DNA from: Gordonia zhaorongruii
GTDB taxonomy: Bacteria > Actinomycetota > Actinomycetes > Mycobacteriales > Mycobacteriaceae
Direction of reading: 5' to 3'
Assembly: GCF_007559005.1 (NCBI RefSeq)
Contig: NZ_CP041763.1
Coordinates: forward strand, 962,463-1,026,462
DNA: 64,000 nucleotides
The notes beneath the pieces are model-generated. The model was not told the DNA's origin. It saw only the letters and a program-made list of their open reading frames with translations, and searched no databases. The position numbers and the translations under genes were made by a program. Below, piece after piece: positions 52,072 to 60,567 of this stretch. How positions within the stretch are numbered: position 1 is the stretch's first letter; every line of letters begins with the position of its first letter.

Positions 52072-52760
52072 CCGGGGCACGGAGCATCCTGCTCGCCGAG
52101 GACGACGCGGCCATCGCCGAGCCGTTGGCCCGAGCACTCGCCAGGGAGGGCCACGAGTGCGTCATCGCCGCGACCGGGCCGCAAGCTCTCGACGAGGCAC
52201 TGACCGGTGCGTTCGGGCTGCTGATCCTCGATCTCGGGCTGCCCGGGATGGACGGTCTCGAGGTGTGCCGGCGCGTGCGTTCGGAAAGGCCGCAACTCGC
52301 TGTCCTCATGCTGACGGCACGCACCGACGAGGTCGACTTCGTGGTCGGTCTGGACGCGGGCGCCGACGACTACGTCGGCAAGCCGTTCCGGCTCGCGGAG
52401 CTGCTCGCCAGGGTCCGTGCACTCATGCGCCGCAGCAGTTCGGTCGACGAGGGAGACGATGTGCTCGATTACGGGGACATCGCGCTCGACGGGCGAGCGC
52501 GACGAGTGGTGGTCGACGGGGACGAGCTATCACTGGCCAACAGGGAGTTCGACCTGCTGCAGTTCCTGATGACACGTCCCGGACAGGCGCTGTCCCGTGA
52601 CGAGATCATGACGCAGGTCTGGGGGTCGACCGACCTGCGGTCGTCGAAGACCCTCGACATGCACGTGTCGTGGATCCGCCGGAAGATCGGTGATGATCAG
52701 GACGGTCGGCCCAAGCACATCGTCACCGTGCGCGGTGTCGGATTCCGGTTCGACCCCTAG
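52068..52760 (+). CDS. OmpR/PhoB-family response regulator
   Basis: A 230-residue two-domain regulator starting with GTG 52068. The receiver domain (1-120) has acidic pocket Glu11-Asp12-Asp13 (LLAEDDAA), phospho-acceptor Asp55 in LLILDLGLPGMDG and the Lys in DDYVGKPFRLAEL. The winged helix (about 135-228) includes VDGDELSLANREFDLLQFL and TLDMHVSWIRRKIGDD. It is coupled upstream to the PH-domain gene and lies 9 bases before the kinase that should phosphorylate it. Targets are not evident from the window. Confidence 0.94.
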   Translation: MTGARSILLAEDDAAIAEPLARALAREGHECVIAATGPQALDEALTGAFGLLILDLGLPGMDGLEVCRRVRSERPQLAVLMLTARTDEVDFVVGLDAGADDYVGKPFRLAELLARVRALMRRSSSVDEGDDVLDYGDIALDGRARRVVVDGDELSLANREFDLLQFLMTRPGQALSRDEIMTQVWGSTDLRSSKTLDMHVSWIRRKIGDDQDGRPKHIVTVRGVGFRFDP

Positions 52761-52769
52761 GCGGCACGC

Positions 52770-54128
52770 ATGCGACGCCGGATCCTGCGAATGATGATCG
52801 CGACCCTGGTCGCGGTCGGCGTGCTGCTCGGCGTGCCGCTGACCGTGCTGTCCTGGCAGTGGATGTCGCAGGACGCACAGCAGAGTCTGGCGAAGAGTCT
52901 CAAGCGCATGTCCGAGTTCGTCATCGCCGAGGAGTCGGAGGGCCGACCCGTCGATCCGACGGCTCTCGACCTCGAGCAGTTCCGGCTGCTGGTGCCTGCC
53001 GGCGGCCGGCTCATGCTCGACGCCCGAGTGCCCACCGAGTCCGGAACGGTCCGGACGCTGCATCGGCAGATCGGCAGCGAAGTGGACAGCTCGATGATCT
53101 CCGAGTCGGTGAGTCTCGGAACGGACGCCGAACTGACACTGGAGGTGCCGTACGAATCGGTCCGGCCCCAGCAGTGGGCAGCGGCCGGTGTGCTGCTGGT
53201 GGTGATCGTCGCGTCCGTAGGCGGCGGCGCGGTCGTCGCCGTGGTCACCGCCAGACGCCTCACCGAACCGCTCACCGACGTGGCCGAGCGTGCAGCCGGG
53301 ATGGCGCGTGGCGACTTCTCCGCACCCTGGCCCCGGTACGGGATCGCCGAACTCGACGAGGTGGCGGCCACACTGGCGGATGCGAACCGGGAGATCGCCT
53401 TGCGGCTCGAACGGGAGGGGGAGATCGTCGGCGACGTCTCGCATCAACTGCGCAGCCGGCTGACCGCCGTGCACCTGCGGCTCGACGAGCTCACCCTGCA
53501 CGACGATCCGGCGGTCGTATCCGAGGCCGAGGCGGGTCTCGAGCAGGTCGACCGGCTGACCTCCGAACTCGACGAGCTCGTTGCGGCCTCCCGGGAGGAC
53601 TCATCCGGTCGCGGAGTGGTCGACGCGGGGCAGGTCATCGACACCCTGATCGGCGATTTCGACCCGGCGTTCACCGCGGTGGGACGCGTGCTGCGTACCG
53701 ATCGAGTGCCGTCGACGCGACTGATCGCCGGGAAGCCCGGCCGGCTTCGGGAGGCGCTCAGCGTTCTCATCGACAACTCGCTGCAACACGGCGACGGCAC
53801 GACGACGGTCCGGATCACCGATCTTCCGGCAGCCGAGATGGTCCGGGTGACCGTGGCAGACGACGGGCCGGGGATCGCGGACGACATCGCCCTCGACGTG
53901 TTCCGGCGCGGATTCTCGGGCGGCAGCCGCAGCGGGGTGGGACTGTCGTTGTCGCGGGCGCTCATCGAGGCGGACGGCGGTCGCCTCGACCTCACGTCGC
54001 GACGGCCTGCGGTCTTCTCGATCGTCCTGCCCGTCGCCGGTGAGCATCGATCAGAAGACGATCAGATGGGGGAGGACTCCCACCCGCCGGGCCAGACGTT
54101 CACGCGTGGCCGAGTTCCTCATCGGTGA
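52770..54128 (+). CDS. Sensor histidine kinase
   Basis: A 452-residue membrane kinase. Two membrane segments (about 8-30 and 137-160) flank a roughly 105-residue extracytoplasmic sensor region. HAMP follows (about 160-215, TARRLTEPLTDVAERAAGMA). Phospho-acceptor His225 lies in GDVSHQLRSRLTAV; the usual E-L-R-T-P-L reads Q-L-R-S-R-L. The ATPase domain has VLIDNSLQHG (N box), VADDGPGI (G1) and GVGLSLSRALIEADGG (G2). The last 29 bases run into the antisense gtrA coding region, giving a non-conserved-looking tail. Confidence 0.92.
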   Translation: MRRRILRMMIATLVAVGVLLGVPLTVLSWQWMSQDAQQSLAKSLKRMSEFVIAEESEGRPVDPTALDLEQFRLLVPAGGRLMLDARVPTESGTVRTLHRQIGSEVDSSMISESVSLGTDAELTLEVPYESVRPQQWAAAGVLLVVIVASVGGGAVVAVVTARRLTEPLTDVAERAAGMARGDFSAPWPRYGIAELDEVAATLADANREIALRLEREGEIVGDVSHQLRSRLTAVHLRLDELTLHDDPAVVSEAEAGLEQVDRLTSELDELVAASREDSSGRGVVDAGQVIDTLIGDFDPAFTAVGRVLRTDRVPSTRLIAGKPGRLREALSVLIDNSLQHGDGTTTVRITDLPAAEMVRVTVADDGPGIADDIALDVFRRGFSGGSRSGVGLSLSRALIEADGGRLDLTSRRPAVFSIVLPVAGEHRSEDDQMGEDSHPPGQTFTRGRVPHR

Positions 54129-54654
54129 GTTCTTCGGGGGTGGGACGCACGTCGGTGGAACCGGGCCCTTCCGGGTCTTCCTCGGGAAAGGCGAAGCGGC
54201 GCAGCGCCCAGAACCGGAACCCCATGCCGATCAGGTTGCCGATGATGAAGGCGAGCACGAAGTCGAGGATCACCAGGTCCAGGCCCTCGAGATTCTCACG
54301 CATGTCGAACACGTTGTTGGCGGCCCACAGCGGTGCCGCGGTCAGGAGGACCGCGATGCCGCTGATCCCGAAGAACAGAAGCGCCTCATGGTGGCGTTCG
54401 CGCCCGCCGCGGTTCTTGAACGCCCACTCGCGGTTCAGGATGTAGCTGAGAATCGTGGCGATGACACCCGAGATGACCCTGGCGACCACCGGTTTGGGCT
54501 CCAGGACGGTGAAGATGAGGGAGTAGTAGATGACGGTGTCGACGACGAACGTCGTGCCGCCCACGATGGCGAACTTGATGAGCTCGTTGTGCTTGATGAC
54601 GAGCCTGCGCACAGGCCCAGGCAGCATAGCCACCGCCTTGTCGATTGTCAGCAC
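54100..54654 (-). CDS. GtrA-family membrane protein
   Basis: A 184-residue protein with four membrane segments, of the family thought to flip lipid-linked sugars used in cell-wall polysaccharide decoration. The signature FAIVGGTTFVVDTVIYYSLI (about 28-47) is followed by ISGVIATILSYILNREWAFK. The later conserved NLIGMGFRFWALRRFAF is present, then an acidic tail. GTG 54654 is chosen; ATG 54627 is an alternative. It overlaps the kinase gene end-to-end by 29 bases and is divergent from purK. It matches Rv3277 by type and place (from memory). Confidence 0.87.
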   Translation of the reverse strand: MLTIDKAVAMLPGPVRRLVIKHNELIKFAIVGGTTFVVDTVIYYSLIFTVLEPKPVVARVISGVIATILSYILNREWAFKNRGGRERHHEALLFFGISGIAVLLTAAPLWAANNVFDMRENLEGLDLVILDFVLAFIIGNLIGMGFRFWALRRFAFPEEDPEGPGSTDVRPTPEELTDEELGHA

Positions 54655-54743
54655 GGAAGTCGAGTGTACGTAACCTGACGACCGCAGACACATCGGCGGA
54701 CGTCGATGCGGTGATTCGTGCGTGACATGACACCATTGACGGC

Positions 54744-55997
54744 GTGAGTTCGCAACCGCGCGGAGCAGGCGCAACACACTCGGAAACCGGCATGCCGACG
54801 GTCACCGTGATCGGCGGTGGGCAGCTGGCGCGCATGACGCATCAATCGGCGATCGCGTTGGGACAGTGCCTGCGTGTGCTCGCGGCGACCGATTCGGATC
54901 CGGCGGCCCAGGTGAGCGGGGACGTGGTGCTCGGTTCGCATGACGATCTCGACGCCCTTCGTCGTGCCGCAGAGGGATCGGTCGCGTTCACCTTCGATCA
55001 CGAGGGAGTTCCACTCGACCACCTGCGCGTCCTGGAATCGGAAGGGGTGGCCGTCCGCCCGCCGTCGACGGCACTGCGCTACGCCCAGGACAAACTCGAC
55101 ATGCGGAACCGGCTGAGCGAACTCGGGCTCCCCGTTCCCGACTTCGCCGATCTCTCGGGCGACGTGTCGCAGGCCCGTGAGCGTCTCGTCGAGTTCGGTG
55201 CCCGGAACCGGTGGCAGATCGTCCTCAAAGCGGTTCGCGGCGGATACGACGGCCGTGGCGTCTGGCTGATCGACGACCAGTCGCAGGCGCTCGAGGTATT
55301 CGACGCGCAGTCGGGCGGGGACACCGTGCTGATGGCCGAGCAGAAGGTGCAGATGCGCCGTGAGCTGTCGGCGATGATTGCGCGGTCGCCGCACGGACAG
55401 GGTGCGGCATGGCCGGTCGTGGAGACCGTTCAGCGCAACGGGCAGTGCGCGGTGGTGCTGGCGCCCGCTCCTGATCTCGATCCCGATCTCGCGCAGCAGG
55501 CGCAGCAGATGGCTTTGCGGTTGGCCGACGAACTCGGTGTGGTCGGGGCGATGGCGATGGAGCTGTTCGAGACCGACGACGGGAAGCTCGTGGTGAACGA
55601 GCTCGCGATGCGACCGCACAACAGTGGTCACTGGACCATGGACGGCGCGGTCACCTCTCAGTTCGAGCAGCACTTGCGAGCGGTTCTCGACTACCCGCTC
55701 GGTGCCACTGCGGCTCGCGCGGACGTGGTCGTGATGGCGAACGTCCTCGGCGCGGAGCAGACACCCACGATGTCGGTCGACGAGCGTATGCATCACCTGT
55801 TCGCTCGCATGCCTGATGCCCGAATTCACATGTACGGCAAGGGAGAGCGGCCCGACCGAAAGGTGGGGCACGTCAACATCGTCGGTCGGCCGGGCGAGGA
55901 CGTCGCGACTGTACGCGAGCGTGCCGAGCGCGCCGCGCACTGGATGTCCACCGCGGTCTGGACCGACGGATGGGATCCGCACTCCGCCGACGGCTGA
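54744..55997 (+). CDS. purK: N5-carboxyaminoimidazole ribonucleotide synthase
   Basis: An ATP-grasp enzyme joining AIR, bicarbonate and ATP to give N5-CAIR in purine synthesis (EC 6.3.4.18). It has 417 residues from GTG 54744; ATG 54792 (MPTVTVIGGGQLARM) is a credible alternative, since the first 16 residues are polar and unlike the family. Motifs: GGGQLARMTHQSA, TFDHEGVP, VLKAVRGGYDGRGVWL (ATP loop), VGAMAMELFETDDGKLVVNE and RPHNSGHWTMDGAVTSQFEQ. A 270-base gap, unusually long for this pair, separates it from purE. No gene or clear structure was seen there beyond the purE leader. Confidence 0.95.
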   Translation: MSSQPRGAGATHSETGMPTVTVIGGGQLARMTHQSAIALGQCLRVLAATDSDPAAQVSGDVVLGSHDDLDALRRAAEGSVAFTFDHEGVPLDHLRVLESEGVAVRPPSTALRYAQDKLDMRNRLSELGLPVPDFADLSGDVSQARERLVEFGARNRWQIVLKAVRGGYDGRGVWLIDDQSQALEVFDAQSGGDTVLMAEQKVQMRRELSAMIARSPHGQGAAWPVVETVQRNGQCAVVLAPAPDLDPDLAQQAQQMALRLADELGVVGAMAMELFETDDGKLVVNELAMRPHNSGHWTMDGAVTSQFEQHLRAVLDYPLGATAARADVVVMANVLGAEQTPTMSVDERMHHLFARMPDARIHMYGKGERPDRKVGHVNIVGRPGEDVATVRERAERAAHWMSTAVWTDGWDPHSADG

Positions 55998-56267
55998 GGG
56001 AACGAGCCGGGGAGGTGGACCGGCGAGTGGTGTGCGGTATCGATGCTGGTCATCGCTGACACTCCCGTCGATTCGCTGTTTCCATGACCATATCTGGAGG
56101 GTCTGACAAAGCACGTCAAACTCGAACGGGTGGACGAGTTGAGTATGGGGTCACCCGATCACCGACGGCGACTCACACTGAACAGTCAGTGCCGCACCGA
56201 TTCCGTACCGCGAGGTAGCGTTGCACGAGATTCAGGCGCCACCCACACCGATCGGAGACCCCTACAC

Positions 56268-56780
56268 ATGACCGCACCCCAAGCTCCCCGCGTCGGCCTC
56301 ATCATGGGCAGCGACTCGGACTGGCCGACGATGAAGGCGGCGGCCGAGGCCCTCGCCGAGTTCGGTGTGCCGTTCGAGGTGGGAGTGGTCTCCGCCCACC
56401 GGACCCCGCAGCGGATGCTCGATTACGCGAAAGGCGCTGCAGAACGCGGTATCTCGGTCATCATCGCGGGTGCGGGCGGTGCCGCGCATCTTCCGGGGAT
56501 GGTGGCCGCAGCGACCCCGCTGCCGGTCATCGGCGTCCCTGTTCCGCTGAAGTACCTCGACGGGATGGACTCGCTGCTGTCGATCGTCCAGATGCCCGCG
56601 GGCGTCCCCGTCGCGACCGTGTCGATCGGCGGGGCACGGAACGCCGGACTGCTGGCCACCCGGATCCTGGGCGCGAGCGATCCGGCGATCCAGACGGCGA
56701 TGTCGAAGTTCCAGGATGGACTCGAGGAGATGGTCCTGGAGAAGGACGAGCGTCTCCGTCGCTCGATCCTCGAGGACTGA
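56268..56780 (+). CDS. purE: N5-carboxyaminoimidazole ribonucleotide mutase
   Basis: Converts N5-CAIR to CAIR, the step after PurK (EC 5.4.99.18). It has 170 residues from ATG 56268; the open frame reaches back to 56130 but lacks family similarity. Motifs are [15 protein letters not shown] (about 12-26), [34 protein letters not shown] with catalytic His, [20 protein letters not shown] and [15 protein letters not shown]. It probably forms the octameric class I enzyme. It is convergent with the nitronate monooxygenase gene (5-base gap). Confidence 0.96.
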   Translation: MTAPQAPRVGLIMGSDSDWPTMKAAAEALAEFGVPFEVGVVSAHRTPQRMLDYAKGAAERGISVIIAGAGGAAHLPGMVAAATPLPVIGVPVPLKYLDGMDSLLSIVQMPAGVPVATVSIGGARNAGLLATRILGASDPAIQTAMSKFQDGLEEMVLEKDERLRRSILED

Positions 56781-56785
56781 GTCCG

Positions 56786-57796
56786 CTAGTCGACGAGATC
56801 GGCGACTACCTGTGACACCGGCGCTTCGCGAGCCGATCGGAAGCCCGCTCCCGCCCACAGGTTGATCACCTCGGGATCGTCGGCCGCAGCCTTGCGGATG
56901 CCGCCGGTCAGGGTGTTGACCTGCGGGTACGCGGCCGGTGCGTGGTCGGTGTTGTCTCGGATGAAGTCGTTCACCAGACCTCGTGCGAGGCGACCCGAAT
57001 AGGCGCGGGTGGTCACGGTCTCGGTGAAGCGCGGATCGGCGAGCGCGTCGCGATGCGCTCGCTTCGTCCCGGCCTCCGGGCAGCGCAGCAGCAAGGTGCC
57101 GATCTGCGCACCGATTCCGCCGGCGTCGAGGATCGCCTGCACGTCGGAGGCGCCGCCCACACCACCCGCGCCGACCGTCGGCAGCCCGGTGGCGTCGATG
57201 ACGGCACCGACCAGCGCCACCGTGTCGATCTCCGGGTCGGCGTCGGCGATGTGGAAGGTCGCCCGGTGCCCGCCCGCCGAGACTCCCTGAGCGCACAGCG
57301 AATCGACACCGAGATCCGCTGCCTGACGGGCCTCTTCGACGCTGGTGACCGTCGAGGACACGGAGATGTCGGCTGCATGCAGGCGGTCGATGACCGACCG
57401 CTCGGGGAGCCCGAAGGTGAACGAGACCACGGCGACGCGCTCGTCGATCAGAACGTCGATCTTCTCGCCGAACGAGTCGTCGGTGAACGCGACGGTCTCG
57501 GGCAGTGCGACGCCGAGCCGGTCGGCGAGGGGAGTCAGGCGATCCCGGTAGGCGGCGAACGCTGCGGCGTCGGGGTGAATCTCCTCGGGGACGAACACGT
57601 TGACGCCGAACGGTGCGCGGGTCCTGCCTCTGATGGCCGCGATCGCCTCGCGCAGGCGCTCTCCGGACAGATACCCGCCACCGTGGAAGCCGAACCCGCC
57701 GGCCTCCGAGACCGCTGCCGTCAGCTCCGGTGTGGAGGTGCCGCCCGCCATCGGGGCGCCGACGATCGGCACCTGGAGTTCGTCGAAGCTGTACAC
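56786..57796 (-). CDS. Nitronate monooxygenase
   Basis: A 336-residue FMN-dependent TIM-barrel enzyme that oxidises alkyl nitronates, probably a detoxification function. Motifs: VPIVGAPMAGGTSTPELTAA (about 9-28), GAGGVGGASDVQAILDAG for phosphate binding of FMN, and the family segment CAQGVSAGGHRATFH, which holds the conserved catalytic His. It lies 34 bases downstream of the GNAT gene on the same strand and may be the last gene of that operon. Family assignment is firm; the natural substrate is unknown. Confidence 0.9.
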   Translation of the reverse strand: MYSFDELQVPIVGAPMAGGTSTPELTAAVSEAGGFGFHGGGYLSGERLREAIAAIRGRTRAPFGVNVFVPEEIHPDAAAFAAYRDRLTPLADRLGVALPETVAFTDDSFGEKIDVLIDERVAVVSFTFGLPERSVIDRLHAADISVSSTVTSVEEARQAADLGVDSLCAQGVSAGGHRATFHIADADPEIDTVALVGAVIDATGLPTVGAGGVGGASDVQAILDAGGIGAQIGTLLLRCPEAGTKRAHRDALADPRFTETVTTRAYSGRLARGLVNDFIRDNTDHAPAAYPQVNTLTGGIRKAAADDPEVINLWAGAGFRSAREAPVSQVVADLVD

Positions 57797-57810
57797 AGTG
57801 GTCTCCCGTC

Positions 57811-57842
57811 GCTCACCGCACGCGGATAGCTCACCGCACGCG
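57811..57842. repeat. 14-base direct repeat at the end of the GNAT gene
   Basis: GCTCACCGCACGCG occurs at 57811-57824 and again at 57829-57842, 18 bases apart. The second copy includes the GNAT stop codon, so the gene end appears locally duplicated. Slippage is the likely origin. Confidence 0.85.
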
Positions 57843-58523
57843 AAGGATCTCCAGTCCCACGTTACTGCGGAGTTCGAAACCCAGTGCGCGGTACAGACTC
57901 TGCGCCGGGTTATCGGCCGTCGTGTGCAGGAACGGCGTGGATCCGTCGTCGATGATCAGCGCGGACACCGCGCGGATCAGGCGACTGGCCAGTCCGCGTC
58001 CGCGTGCGTCGGGATGCGTGCAGACGGCACTGATCTCGATCCAGCCGGGCAGATGCAGTCGTTGCCCGGCCATCGCGAGGAGCCGTCCAGTCCCGGGATC
58101 CCGGTAGCCGAGATACACGCCCAACTCGATGGTGCGCGGCAGGAACGGCCCGGGTTCGGTCAACTCGACCAGGGCCGTCATCTCCGGAACATCCGCGGGG
58201 CCGAGCCGGATCAGCTCGGGGTCGTGGGCCGCGACGACGGTGAGCCCGGTGTACTGCACGAGCTCGAACTCGGCGACCCGGGTGAACAGGTCTTCCGGCA
58301 GACGGCTCTGCCGGTCGCGCAGGGACGTGGTCCGGCCGGTTCCGGCGAGCTCGGCGAGGTCGGCGTAGTCCTGCGCAGTCATCTCCCGGGGATGTCCGAA
58401 GAACACCGAGACCTCCGGATCGAACGTCACTATCCGGCCGCGGCTGCGTGCGAAGCGAATCTGGGGACCGCACAGCGCGTTCGTGAACGGGTCGTCGAGC
58501 GGCGCCGGATCGGCAGAGCTCAC
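57831..58523 (-). CDS. GNAT-family N-acetyltransferase
   Basis: A 230-residue protein. The C-terminal GNAT domain (about 95-225) has the acetyl-CoA pyrophosphate loop THPDARGRGLASRLIRAV (about 172-189). This is followed by PFLHTTADNPAQSLYRALGF, typical of the last strands. The N-terminal 90 residues form an extra domain common in this subgroup. It overlaps the hydrolase gene by four bases (ATGA), so it is co-translated with it. The acceptor substrate is unknown. Confidence 0.88.
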   Translation of the reverse strand: MSSADPAPLDDPFTNALCGPQIRFARSRGRIVTFDPEVSVFFGHPREMTAQDYADLAELAGTGRTTSLRDRQSRLPEDLFTRVAEFELVQYTGLTVVAAHDPELIRLGPADVPEMTALVELTEPGPFLPRTIELGVYLGYRDPGTGRLLAMAGQRLHLPGWIEISAVCTHPDARGRGLASRLIRAVSALIIDDGSTPFLHTTADNPAQSLYRALGFELRSNVGLEILRVR

Positions 58524-59350
58524 GCCACTCCCAGCTTCTCCCGGAAGAACGCGATGATGTCGTCGAGCGCCTCCCGCGTCGGTTCTCCGGGAGCATCGAC
58601 GAGGTGCTCGGTCACCACCGAATGCGGTGGCAGTGCACCCTCGCTGTTCGCCGTCTCGTCGGGCAGCTCGACGCCGATGAATGCGTCGCCGAGATGCTCG
58701 CGGAGGAAGTCGAAACGTCCCCCGGGCGACAGGACGTCCCCCTCGAAGCGGGCTCCCATGACCTGCAGGCCCTTAGCGCACCGGGTCTGGACGCGAGACA
58801 GGTCGTCGGGGGAGATGTCGATGGTCCGCCGTCTGCCGGGAGTGATGCCGAACGGCAGGGACGGCTGCGAGAGCACGGGAGCGAGCATCGTGTCGTCCAC
58901 CGACATGGCGAGTGCGAACCCGCCGGTGAGACACATGCCGATGGCGCCGGTGCCCGGCCCACCGCATTCGGCGTGCGCCGATCGGGACAGCGCGCGGAGC
59001 CAGGACACCACCGGGGACGACCGGCCGGTCGCCAGCACAGTGAACTCGCGGCTCACGCAGACCTTGCCGAGTGCGCGGATCATCACGCCTCCTGCCCGGG
59101 CCGCATCCGTGATGCCGTTCGGGTTCGGGTCGGCTCCGTCGGTGCCGAACAGGGACGGCAGGAACACGGTGAACCCGGCGTCGGCAACCCGGCGGGCGAA
59201 GCCGGCCACCTTCGGGGTGATGCCGGGGATCTCGGCGATGACGATGACCGCGGGGCCGCTGCCGATCACGTAATGGCGGTGCGTGACGCCGTCATGGGCG
59301 AAGTCGCGGCGTTCGAAGCCTTCGAGCACGGAATCGGCCGCGGTGCTCAT
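58520..59350 (-). CDS. Dienelactone hydrolase family protein
   Basis: A 276-residue alpha/beta hydrolase. ATG 59350 starts MSTAADSVLEGFERRDF; the longer frame upstream overlaps another gene. The nucleophile region reads GAIGMCLTGGFALAM with Cys140, the cysteine nucleophile typical of dienelactone hydrolases. VIVIAEIPGITPKVAGFARR near residue 36 is the family oxyanion segment. An acid and His follow further on (a candidate His is in PPHSVVTEHLVD). It overlaps both neighbours by four bases, forming a tight operon of redox and hydrolytic enzymes. The substrate is unknown. Confidence 0.87.
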   Translation of the reverse strand: MSTAADSVLEGFERRDFAHDGVTHRHYVIGSGPAVIVIAEIPGITPKVAGFARRVADAGFTVFLPSLFGTDGADPNPNGITDAARAGGVMIRALGKVCVSREFTVLATGRSSPVVSWLRALSRSAHAECGGPGTGAIGMCLTGGFALAMSVDDTMLAPVLSQPSLPFGITPGRRRTIDISPDDLSRVQTRCAKGLQVMGARFEGDVLSPGGRFDFLREHLGDAFIGVELPDETANSEGALPPHSVVTEHLVDAPGEPTREALDDIIAFFREKLGVA

Positions 59351-59742
59351 GCGCGATCCGTGACACGGCCGTACAGCACCGAGTCGGCCAGTTTGGCGGG
59401 CCAGCGGGCAGGTTTCACCACGTCCGGCGAATCGGACGGCACGATGCGGGCACCGGCGACGTGCAGCCGCTCGCCGGACCGGACGAGGGTGAATTCGCCT
59501 GCGGCGAGAACGTTCCGGACCCAATCGGCCTCGGTGCCGTAGTTGAGCACGATGGCGATCCGGTCGTCCTGCACGTACGCCAGGACTGGCGCCTCGTACC
59601 GTCGGTTCGACTTGCGCCCGATGTGCTCGACGATCGCCCACGGGGCGATCCGCCCGGCCCACAGGCCCTGGATCGGGTTGGTGATGAACTTGTTCGCATG
59701 TGCGACTACGCGGGGGATCCTCACCCTTTCAGCTTGCCTCAT
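59347..59742 (-). CDS. Nitroreductase/deazaflavin-dependent oxidoreductase family protein
   Basis: A 131-residue split-barrel protein of the DDN-like family that uses coenzyme F420 in characterised mycobacterial members. Typical sequence: NPIQGLWAGRIAPWAIVEHI (22-41), GRKSNRRYEAPVLAY and NYGTEADWVRNVLAAGEFTL, which contact the deazaflavin. ATG 59742 is used. The start lies only 26 bases from the divergent TetR gene, so the promoters overlap and shared control is likely. It is the first gene of a four-gene minus-strand operon. Confidence 0.87.
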   Translation of the reverse strand: MRQAERVRIPRVVAHANKFITNPIQGLWAGRIAPWAIVEHIGRKSNRRYEAPVLAYVQDDRIAIVLNYGTEADWVRNVLAAGEFTLVRSGERLHVAGARIVPSDSPDVVKPARWPAKLADSVLYGRVTDRA

Positions 59743-59758
59743 CCACGGATCGTTGGAT
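59741..59758. promoter_or_regulatory. Dyad in the 26-base divergent gap beside the TetR gene
   Basis: ATCCA (59741-59745) and TGGAT (59754-59758) are complementary across eight bases, between the two divergent start codons. Place and symmetry suit a TetR autoregulatory site, but the arms are short. Confidence 0.3.
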
Positions 59759-59768
59759 ACTGGCTGAC

Positions 59769-60500
59769 ATGAGTGCGGTCGACGTGTCGGGGAACGAGCT
59801 GGCGAACTCCGACCCCGGGGAGTTCCGCTTGCTGGTCATGGCCGAATCGATCCGGTTGTTCGCCGAGCGCGGCTACGAGGCGACTCCGGTCGAGGCGGTC
59901 GCGGCGGCGGCAGGCGTCTCGCGACGAACGCTGTTCCGTCAGTTCGGCTCGAAAGAGGACTTCATCTTCGCCGACCACGAGGCGCTGCTGGCGATCGTCG
60001 CCGACCGGCTCCTCGCGGACGAGGCGGCAGCGCAGGACCCGTGGCGGTCGGTGTGCGATGCGGCCGAACTGGTCTTCGACCACTTCGCAGCCCATCGCGA
60101 TCTCGCGATGGGGCGGTATCGCGTGGTGTCGCAGGTGCCCGCCCTGCGCGACCGCGAACTCGTCACCACCTACCGGTATCAGCGGTTGTTCGAGGACTCG
60201 CTCCGCCGACGCCTGCCGCACGTGCCGCGGGTCCGCGTGGTCGCGTTCGCGGCCGCCGTGACCGGCGCCCACAATCACCTGCTGCGGCAGATGGTCCGCG
60301 GCGACGAGGAGGCGACCGCCGCGGTACTGAGCGACGAACTGCGCAGGCTCCGCGGGGCGGCGACCGCCGTGGAGCCGCAGAGCGATCTGTCGGAACCTCC
60401 GGCCTCGGCCGTCACCGTCGTCACGCATTCGGGGAACCTGACCGCAGATCAGGTGGCCGACATCGTGCGCGCGCGATTGACCCGGCACTCAGTGCCGTGA
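59769..60500 (+). CDS. TetR-family transcriptional regulator
   Basis: A 243-residue repressor. ATG 59769 starts MSAVDVSG; the frame is open upstream but overlaps the divergent gene. The N-terminal HTH (about 26-70) has VMAESIRLFAERGYEATPVE and the recognition helix SRRTLFRQFGSKEDF. The C-terminal ligand domain is unassigned, with an added tail of about 50 residues (VTVVTHSGNLTADQVADIVR). It sits between a divergent redox/hydrolase operon and fadE25, and could control either. Acyl-CoA is a reasonable ligand guess because of fadE25; this is inference. Confidence 0.9.
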   Translation: MSAVDVSGNELANSDPGEFRLLVMAESIRLFAERGYEATPVEAVAAAAGVSRRTLFRQFGSKEDFIFADHEALLAIVADRLLADEAAAQDPWRSVCDAAELVFDHFAAHRDLAMGRYRVVSQVPALRDRELVTTYRYQRLFEDSLRRRLPHVPRVRVVAFAAAVTGAHNHLLRQMVRGDEEATAAVLSDELRRLRGAATAVEPQSDLSEPPASAVTVVTHSGNLTADQVADIVRARLTRHSVP

Positions 60501-60536
60501 TGAACTAAATAGGTACCCAACTGACGGCACTCGGTG
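60483..60536. promoter_or_regulatory. Repeated motif at the end of the TetR gene and before fadE25
   Basis: CGGCACTCAGTGCCG at 60483-60497 is a perfect palindrome overlapping the last codons of the TetR gene. CGGCACTCGGTG at 60525-60536 repeats 11 of its first 12 bases, 32 bases before the fadE25 start. A pair of regulator half-sites is possible; the first copy could instead be coincidental coding sequence. Confidence 0.35.
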
Positions 60537-60567
60537 TCATTCCGGGTGTCAGTAAAGGAGCAACCCG

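Noticed and set aside
56130..56267. Upstream extension of PurE or a small gene between purK and purE
   Set aside because: The peptide has no family similarity and PurE normally begins just before the GSDSDW motif; no separate small gene is convincing.
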